This document shows, piece after piece, positions 33,061 to 41,494 of a DNA stretch of 41,494 nucleotides. A program made the position numbers and the translations under genes. The stretch lies in the NCBI GenBank assembly GCA_017562135.1, contig QEYB01000547.1:1-41494 (forward strand). The letters run 5' to 3'. The stretch is from Dipylidium caninum. Lineage: Eukaryota; Platyhelminthes; Cestoda; Cyclophyllidea; Dipylidiidae. The notes under the pieces were generated by a model. It saw only the letters and a list, made by a program, of their open reading frames with translations. It searched no databases and was not told the origin of the DNA. The first letter of the stretch is position 1. Each line of letters starts with the position of its first letter.

Positions 33061-33654
33061 GAAAGGCTATCTGGTTCGTTTTATCTAGTTACTTCCGAGT
33101 TGTCGTCACACTTCAATTCAACGAAAATTTAGCCGCATTTTTGTGCGTGTGGAAGAAAAATAGGCTATTAAAAAGAAATGTGGAAAGATGGCGAGCCACG
33201 TGGGTGCGGTAGAGATAAGACAGATGACAAGCTGTTCAGCGCGCCCTCCGCGGGCTTGCCTTGTTCGCCCCATAGTCGCAGTGTTTAAAGCTTCGCGTGG
33301 ACGTGGTGGCCTTGGTAGAAACGTTTATGAAGGGAGAGAGGAAAAGGAGGGCAGAGGAGTGAGAAACTGTTGAAAGGTTTGGCGGAAGAGGAGGTGATGT
33401 GAGGTGAGGTGGCGTTGACGGTATCTCCCTCGGTTGTGCGTGATAAAACGCAAATTGTCACGGCTCCGTAAATTCTCACGCCACTCACCACATCCTGTCA
33501 CCTTGGCAAAACAGTTAAATGTCGATCCTCACTTCTTCGCGCCTTAGTCCACCTTTCCAATCGCAGTGTCCCCGCTGTCGAGTATATTTGTTCCCTCCTC
33601 GCAGCTTCATCGTTCTTCTCATTCCCCACACCTCCCCGACGCTTTGGCTTTCCT

Positions 33655-34335
33655 GCAACCGACTATTCTAATAGCAGTCTCCCCACCACAAGCCATTCAC
33701 TCTCCCACTCCTCCAACAACGGATTGCGCGGATACATCGGCCACATCCGCTGGTCTTTGTCAACTCGTCGCCAATCGTAATTTTCAAGGGCTGACAACTA
33801 CTCGCACAAGTTAGCTTTGCCTCGTAAGCCTTCTCTCCTCTCTCTTGTCCTCAGAACTGTCTTCCTCGTCGCAGTGGAATTCTTCTTTAACTCCTACGCC
33901 TAATTGCCACGTGAGTAAATGACGCGAGGACACTTGGCTAAAACTCGCCGTCATCACGTTTACCAACTTGGTTTTCATTTATTTTTGGATTCATCCACAT
34001 CGCTCGATCGTAACTTATTCTCAGAAGTGGGCGCGGGCAGTGAAAGGGGCGCGTGGGTTTCAGCCTCGAAGTTCCAGGCTCACAGGTGCATGCGCGTACG
34101 ACCTCAGCCGCGGCAATCGCGCCACCGAAAAGGAAGAGCGGGACTAAGTGCACTGCGTACAGCCCTGACGAATTGTTAGCTCAAATTCGCTTGATCATTC
34201 CTGCCTCACTGAGCTTTATACAAACAAAGCTGAAAGACGTCTGTGTCGTTTTAACCACCCAACTCACAGTCTCGCCTATTCCTTCACATTATCCAATTAA
34301 ATGCGCCACCTCTTGATATTCATTACTTTCGCCAA
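33655..34335 (+). repeat. Dispersed repeat A, copy 2
   Basis: Near-identical copy of 6660-7340 inside the large duplication, with only isolated one-base differences. Confidence 0.6.
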
Positions 34336-36649
34336 AACATGGCACTCAAGAAGATTGTCCAAAGGGAAGGGTCGAATGTTTAGTCCGGCTTTAAGCGACA
34401 TACAATGCATCATTCCACTTGACCTTGCTTGATGCCTTCAAATCCACCCAGAACTAAGACACGTTTCTCTCCTCCCACTAAGTGCTCAGACGAAGAGGCA
34501 CCATGTCAGCGTTCAAAGCGCTCTGTCTGTCGGTCAACATGATGTCAGTGTGATTGGCAACAGTTTCATTTATTCATTCGCCATTGCCTCCTGAATGAAA
34601 TTCAAAACCCACATTCTCTCTGGTGGTTTAGACGACTAACGCCGTTGGTCATCTCGCAGGGACGTCTCTCGGGTCTGAGCGTGGGCAGATGGACGAAGGG
34701 AGATAAATGGCTCGGAGTGGTAGATGGGAAGTGGCAGATGTGATGGAGGAAGTTGCTGGACCAAAATCGAGTTAATGTTCCGAACAGAAGTAAGGAAAAG
34801 AGACAGAAGACACTGAATTTGGAACCAACACTAAAAAACCTCGAATGTTGACCATTTTACTTGAAAATAGAATCGGCCTCAACATTTACATCGCTTTGGC
34901 TCGTGCAGTGACAACGTGTGCCTTGGTGACTAGTCTGCCCCTGGGTTCGACTGTTGTCCGATTAGGCCCCAGGCACTGTGTCGCCTCTGTCAACTGCGGA
35001 CGATCAACGAGATCGTTCTAACGCCACCGCAGGAGTCGATGAGCACATAAAGTGTACTCTCACGTCTCTCACCAAGTCCCGCACTGACAGCATGGTCGAG
35101 GTCACGTCTCCGGGGTGTGACCTGGACACACTCACACCCCGATTAGGGCGGCGACTAAGTTCAAGGTCCTGGCATGATATGGCTGTGCTCACACAATATC
35201 GGGGCGGCGTGGTGATCGCTCGTGGGTCACCACAGCGGACTCACTATTTGGCTCAATTTGCCAATAATTTTGTAATGTAAAGCTTTTAGAATGAAGTGAA
35301 TTAAGCATCTGACACCCGGATAGACTCGCTGGTCACAATCACCATGCATGCTTGCATGCCGGCACTCCTATGGCAGTTGCGAGTTCTCAAGCTTCTCGTC
35401 GCAGTTCCCGGTACGACGGTCGTCCAAATCGCCCACTGACAGATGTGTGACATCGGCTTTTATTAAGCGGTAGCGGACGCGTCACATCGAGTGTCGAACT
35501 GGCCTGAGGCGTTGGAGGTGACAGATGCCACAGGTGGGTGTCAAATCAAGTAGGATCACATTCGAATCGCGAAAAGGCAATCGGATCATTTTCTGGGCTT
35601 GATCTTTACTTCGAAGACAGGGGAAAATCAACGATCGTGGCCAGTAGGAGCCTTTGGGCACCGTCCTACCCGCTCTCGTAAGGCTTAGGTGTCTTAAAAC
35701 CAAATCATCTTCATCATCATACTCTGGGCGAATTTGTGCTCGGTTTCACTTTGATCTTCACCAATCACTCAACCAGTCATTCCAGCTGACACAATGTGTG
35801 ATAGCCACAAAATGGTAGAATGTTAATGGCTCCACTTGCGTGATATAAAAAAGTAGGCATATTATATTAAAGTAGACATTGAGCGCTTCCCAAATAGGCG
35901 AATTATGCCTCAAATCGAGGGAGTGAACGAAGAGAGAAGAATTTTCACCAGTTCACAAGTGGATTTCCTGCAACTACACCCATTCAAGGCACCATTTCTC
36001 TGTCGACGTTGGCAGTACGCGATTTTCAACAGCGTCCAAAGGTGGACCTAATAGTTAACGCGTATTCTTCGCTGCTGTCTGATTGGTGCTTCCAGGGCAT
36101 TTGCCACTTGGTGGCACCATCGCGGCGCCTGACGCTTCGATACCACACGCATCGGCTGAAGTCGACTGGGCGGTCAATGAGAAACTGGGAGTGATATCAA
36201 ATCTGACTCATTGATAATTGGCTCTTGTGGCCTATAAATTTGGAGGCCTACACTAAATGCTCTTCAGTCTCTAATGCGATGCCGTCGGAAAGGTGGGTTC
36301 TCGTGTATGACCATGTCACGGGTCGCTGTTGGCCATGATTGATGGGGTGAACAGCTTGCGGGATGGCTCCTCTGTTCTCCGTTGTAGATCTACGATCGAG
36401 GATAGCAAGGCGGAGAGACAACTTGAAGAGGCGATTGTGCTTCAGATGCCACAAAAGTGGGGGGGGGGAGAAAATTTGCGCCGTGGTACGTAATAAGCAC
36501 TCCTCGTGCAAATTCTGTCTCTTTATTTCCTTGACACAAACTTGAAAGTCTTCCCGGATGTCAATCGTGTCGAAAAATGACGGATGTTGTTCTTCTTCGC
36601 CTTCACGCATTTATCAACATAGATCCACTTATTTTTGCCTACCAGAGCA

Positions 36650-36696
36650 GTAAGTAGAAGACTCTCTCCACTAACCTCTTTTTCTCCGTCTTTCAG
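36650..36696 (+). other. Canonical 47-base intron-like segment, copy 2
   Basis: Identical in signals to 9723-9769: gtaagt at the start, ctaac about 20 bases before a pyrimidine-rich stretch, and tttcag at the end. The flanking frame seen in copy 1 is broken here by one a fewer upstream (gtcgaaaaatgac) and one t more downstream (gtactttgatg). Confidence 0.4.
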
Positions 36697-37379
36697 CGCA
36701 AGTACTTTGATGTCACTGATCGGTTACTTCAACAAATTCTCGCACGTGGTGAAGCCTCGTTTGCTCCAACCATTCTTCACTCTCTCAATTCTTCCTGGAT
36801 CGATGTGGCACACTGATGCTCTTGTCAGCCGCATAGTAGTGAGTGAGCAGGTTGTCAGTGAAGCACCTGTCTGTAGGAGGTCAAATGAAGCCCGAAACTT
36901 GGTGCGTGGGCACCGTTAGCTATTGTTCTCCACTGGAATAGCTAGATCTAGGGCACACTCGCCAACGCCTCACGAGGTTTTTCGTGGACGAAAGTTATTT
37001 GACTTCCCTTTTGCTAATTTTCAGTTTTGGCAACGTGCCCCGACAGAATGGCAGAAATGTACACTTCACCGCAACGTAGGGAGTCATCATTTGCGTCCAA
37101 CCCGTCTGCTTGACGTATCCGACATTTTCCATCCTTTCCCGCCAACATAACAGTTATCTGGTTCGGCTTGGAGTAGTGGTGTCCTACTTGCCTTGACCAA
37201 ATTTCTCGCTTTGCATGTAGCATCGCCGCGGCCAACTTCACCGCCAAAATTGCGTAGGCGTAGAAGGGTTCGCCCACGAATCGAGGGCCCGCTCCCAACG
37301 GTAACACCTCAGTCCCTCTTCGGCGACCTGTGATTGACGAGCCCCTTCCTTGCCTCCTGTACAATTTCCAACCAATGTG

Positions 37380-37790
37380 TGTCGACGTATAGCCTTCTCC
37401 ACGGATCCGTCGTAGGTTGTGTAGTGGGGAAGCAATGCTGGCCAACTGATGAAAATTAACCACAATCATCTCCTGTGTTGACCATGCGTTTTAGGTGTTG
37501 CAGTCCGCTTTTACGTGAGCCAAGTGGCGTACTTTATACTCAAAATTATGCGTTATGGTTTGGATTGTGCCAGGAAACCCGAGAACCTGCAACTTAAAGT
37601 GATTCTGCCACGAAACTGTTTGCTTAATGACAATTGATGTTAACCTCTGAATGGAATATTGACAAGATGGAATGTGTTCACCAAGTTGACTGAAAATGGG
37701 ATTGGTCGAGGACAACGACATTGTCGAGGGCACAGAAATCAGACGCGAGACACCAAATCCGCCAAGTTGGCGTCACATTCTGATTTTTCA
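37380..37790 (-). pseudogene. Eroded Ty3/Gypsy reverse transcriptase fragment, copy 2
   Basis: Second copy of the relic at 10440-10875. DFCALDNVVV and NFHQLASIASPLHNL are both retained. Short bases are missing around 37670-37715, which breaks the EHIQHL block, and the sequence upstream on the minus strand (37790-37975) has lost several hundred bases relative to copy 1. It is non-functional. Confidence 0.6.
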
Positions 37791-40717
37791 CATGGTATCC
37801 ATGGAGGAAGGAGGGCAGGATATTCAAGTGTTTTAAATAGCAGCGGGTGCGGTTACAACGTTGATCTGCCAATTGATGGCTGACTGTCGCAGTTTCGCGA
37901 CGAACGACGAATAATTTGTCAGTGCCCGTGTAGGAATTATGAGTTGGCCGTCGTGTTAGTCCGAGAGTGTATCGTCGTCCGATAATTTTGCGTCGCTCGA
38001 TAAGGTTGTCTCCACCCATGACATCCTCTGGATAACGACGCGAACTTTGATGGTTAGCAGTCGCATGTGAACGGAAGCGGCAACGAGAGTGCGTTTCTGC
38101 AAGCACACATTACTTAAAATGTTAGCCCGCACGCATTTGCATACGTCTGATTTTAATTTACGTAGAAATGAGGTGAAGTGGAAGGCGAAATTCAAAGGAA
38201 ACTTTTACAAACTGCAGGGGCGATTTAAGGGGAAGAAGTAGCAGCAGTGGAGAAGCGAGGCATTAACTGGGGATGTGAAAGAAGTCGATGAACTTTGCAT
38301 TACGTAGAGGGGAAGCAGAGCCGAAGACAGCCTCATTTCACTCTGGCAACTCATCATGTGTGCGATCGAAGTATACTTCGTCCACCCGCGTCGGATGCGG
38401 TCGAGGTTAGAGGACGCCACTTGCACATGACATCAACCCCACTCGACGACTTAACAGACTAGTGCGAACTAGACTAGTAAGAGTGCGAATTTGCCAATTT
38501 TCTTCATTCGGTACTAAAATTGTGATTTGGTGGATGAGGAAGTCATCTGTGAGGAGAAGTGGTGGCAGTTAAGTCGGCATAACAGCGTTCTCTTGTCCCA
38601 AGGAAAGGCTTACCTTTTCTTCAGGCGTTTTCTTTTCTGTTTAACTCCTATTTTGTGCGCAGAAGTTCTGTGTATACATGTTTTTGACCAGTCAGTTGCA
38701 ACCGTCGGAATGTGATAGACTGGCACTCCTTCGTTTGATTACTCCTTGGGACCGTGTCTGTTTGGGTTGGGAGACAAGCTTACACAGTGGAGCATATCGT
38801 CAATGGCGAAGCAAATTAGCCACGAAATAGCCAGGAACATCCTCGCCAATTGCAAAATCCGTCACCTTCATCCGTCCTTCCAACCGATTTTTATAGCCCC
38901 GATGTGAGTGCAGTTCACTGTAACTTGTCTTCGACTAATTACAATTCATCCACTCGCTGAACACTCCTCGAATGCTTCACTGAAGTTCACGCAGTGACGT
39001 CAGCCGATAAGAGGTAGCAAGTGGCCTTTCCTGCGTCCCCCACGTACTCTGCACTCCAAACACCGCTTTGAATGCCCTTCATTCTGACACATTTTGTCGA
39101 GTTGACGTATCTGAGTTCTTCAACGTCATCTTCCAGAATACCTTGGAGGACACTTCGTCGTCTTCGTAAATAGAGGTTTCCACATAAGAATCTTCAAAAA
39201 ACCATTTCTCTCGGTGATGCACGCACCGGAGAGAACTGAGGTATGACGAGTATTCTTTACGGTGAGAGGAATAAGGCAGCATTGAGAAGTTCTAAACCAT
39301 CGCTAAGGCAATGCACGCTGAGTGGCTTTACCACATCGAGTGACATCCTCTAAGTGGTGGTTAAAGATGAGTGGTAAGTTCGGACAGAATAGATGGTCGC
39401 TGACTAACCGCAATTCATTTGCCTTCATCGTGAGAGGCGATGCCACTGGTTGGCCCTCGTGTTTTGGGAAACGGCGGTAGGTGAAAATGAAGAGTTGCAC
39501 GAACTTATTCTCTCTTCTCCATGTTATTCAATCGTGTGTTGATCATCGGAGGACGACGAAATATTTTGAGCCACAGCAATTGCCCTCACGTGCGCATAGT
39601 GTATACGCAAGATGTGATGAAACTAACACTGTTTGGAGCTGATCGGTTTCGTTATTTAGACAGAGTCAATCTTGAGATTGAGCCTCATGTTTGACAAACG
39701 CATCTCCTTCCGCCCTTTCACTCCTATCCCAACAAGTTGGACAAGATCTAAAGGTGATCGTTAAAGTCCTCCAACTTGGAACTCATGGTGCTGATAGGCT
39801 TGGCGAGAAGGCGGATCCTTGTACCTAAGCAAACTCCTCATAATTCCCGTCTTGACAATCGGCGTTGAACATGACGTCCTCAGAGAAAACCTCCTTATTA
39901 TTATTGCTACGGTTGACTGTCACTTATCAACACGACTAACCGTAGGGGTCTGTGGGTGCAACGTCATCTCCGTTAGACAGGGGCCATGGAGCAACGGAAA
40001 AAGACCCGTCATGACATCTCAACGTGTGCTTTCGAACAACCGTTCCAGAGTGTCGGGAGGGAATGACCTATGTGAGATGTCTCCATGAGAGAACATCGAC
40101 TGCTAGACCAAAATCATTTCATCTGCGACTTGTCTTGTTTGTCTCGATTTCCCTCAAATATATATGGCACACTGCATCTGTCTAATACTCTCTGGATTTT
40201 CGTTTTGCCCCTCCACGATTATTGGGTGTACTTGTTCGTCACTTACGCAATTTAATTAAGGCGGCATTAACTTGAGGAACTTCTTTCCACCTGATTCGCA
40301 AACAACCATGCTAATTTAAGAAATTGTTACTATCGCCATTCAAGGCGAACTTACATGAGTTCAAGCCAGTCAGCAATCGGATGTTCTCTCAACTGTCCAC
40401 TCACGTCTACACAACCCACCTGCAAGTGTCACTCCTCAATGGCGATGTGGACAAAGGAGAGACAACCATTCGGTGTGTGATTGACCTGGGCTTATCAAGT
40501 CTTGATTTATTCCTCTCGGTGCACAGTGAAATGCTAGTGTTGTCTCAATTTACAAGATGACATTCACTTCCGAGTCGACTTAGAGCATTGGAGGCGATAC
40601 CCAAGTATTTTGGCAAGTGGGTCAAGGGACGCAGTGAAATGCCATGCCACCCCGAGCAGATAGGTGGTCACCGTGGCGGAAGTCGGTTTGATGTGCGAGC
40701 AAGAATCAGTGGGTGAA

Positions 40718-40809
40718 TGAATTGCAGTTAGGTTGAGCTCAACTTAAAACAAACATCATATCCGCGGATGAGTTGGCAGTTAAGTGGACTTCAACACGAA
40801 GCTATAAAA
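40718..40809 (+). promoter_or_regulatory. Two direct repeats before a TATA box, copy 2
   Basis: Same arrangement as 14344-14431: repeats at 40718-40743 and 40769-40795, tataaaa at 40803-40809. Each repeat carries one or two extra bases compared with copy 1, where both repeats keep the same length, so the extra bases are likely errors at this end of the window. Confidence 0.38.
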
Positions 40810-41494
40810 ATCGGTTGAGAAGAACGGATGAGTGACTGTCCTCGCAATAGTGCGGGAGAGGTGCGCTTCATCGCTAATTCCTCGTTGACCAGCATTTTTC
40901 TTCGCAGAGAAGTTCTAGAGACTTGAATTGGTGACCTATGAGGCAGTCCAATTGACCCGACGAGGTAAGGAGACGCGACAGGCGGTAAGACCTCAAATGA
41001 AACCGAGGCGGGAGGCAATGTGGTGACAGATGGCGCGAAGCGTTACTGACTCACCAGTCCAAGTAGTCCAGCCTTTATCTCCCTCCCTCCCTCACTTCCT
41101 CCCTCTCTACTTTGCACCGCGTCAATGAGTTGAGGTATCAATGTTGCGCACACACTGTTATTGAAGTCAAGTTGTTTGCCGAGACCTCTCGAATATGGTA
41201 ACCTAGCGATATTTTACACATTACGAACCCTCCGGAAAGTCCTCATTGCTGTATAAGCAAAAACATTACCACGCGACCATGTTGCTCAATTTGACGCATT
41301 ACTAACAAAGAAACGATGCAGGAAAGTTTTGTAATAAAGGAAGAAGGAGAGGAGCTTGCATTCCCATAGGTGGCACACAGCATTGGGCAGAATAACTGCC
41401 ATAACTGATGACAGGAGCCCACGTGAGTGGAAAGCCCTGTGTTCAAAAGTTAATCTAAGAATGAGATATGAGAGAGGTGCCTCCTGTGGTGTCT

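Larger units (their letters stand above)
27040..41494. repeat. Copy 2 of the large direct duplication, cut by the window end
   Basis: Direct copy of 1-15105. Its left limit, near 27040, is simply where the first bases of the window find their match; sequence just before it cannot be compared because copy 1 is cut off there. It continues to the last base of the window. Relative to copy 1 it has a compound loss around 37765-37975, losses of about 26 and 36 bases near 35346 and 35633, a gain of about 33 bases at 31791-31823, and a substitution-rich patch at 32637-32950. Confidence 0.97.

Noticed and set aside
1..41494. CRISPR array, bacterial operon, rRNA, or spliced-leader RNA
   Set aside because: No regularly spaced identical short repeats, no long frames with ribosome binding sites, and no recognisable rRNA or flatworm leader sequence.

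Overview
The window looks like repeat-rich, gene-poor, eukaryotic (animal) DNA. The reasons are eroded mariner and Ty3/Gypsy protein relics, LTR-like repeats, TATA boxes, GT-AG introns of 47 and 76 bases, and no long open frames, operons, rRNA or tRNA. The short introns and the Gypsy type would fit an invertebrate such as a flatworm, but I recognise no gene that fixes the taxon, so that is a weak guess.

Layout. Positions 1-15105 (copy 1) and about 27040-41494 (copy 2) are direct copies of each other, in the same order and strand. A spacer of about 11.9 kb (15106-27039) lies between them. Homology runs from the first bases of the window to its last base, so no breakpoint is visible. The simplest readings are a tandem unit of about 27.0 kb of which 1.5 units are shown, a circular molecule of that size assembled past its closing point, or two haplotypes joined by the assembler. 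Outside a few discrete events the copies differ mostly by single-base indels. Copy 1 carries surplus bases in the first 2.4 kb and copy 2 in the last 1.6 kb, as expected if both window ends are poorly polished contig ends. The copies also differ by a block of substitutions (about 5636-5955 versus 32637-32950), a cluster of deletions (10860-11650 versus 37765-37975) and small indels. They are therefore probably not one molecule read twice without change.

Contents. The duplicated part holds an LTR-like repeat ending at 4218 (31182 in copy 2), an eroded Gypsy reverse transcriptase on the minus strand (10440-10875; 37380-37790), a promoter-like site with two direct repeats before a TATA box (14344-14431; 40718-40809), and two candidate short spliced reading frames (3126-3390 and 9416-9888). 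The spacer holds a dead mariner transposase (20145-20790, minus), an inverted copy of the LTR-like repeat (21525-21880, minus), and older diverged members of at least three repeat families that also occur in the duplicated part. The whole window reads as layered, decayed mobile-element DNA that was later copied as one large block. No working pathway or gene cluster can be assigned. Because of the indels, every reading frame here is provisional.
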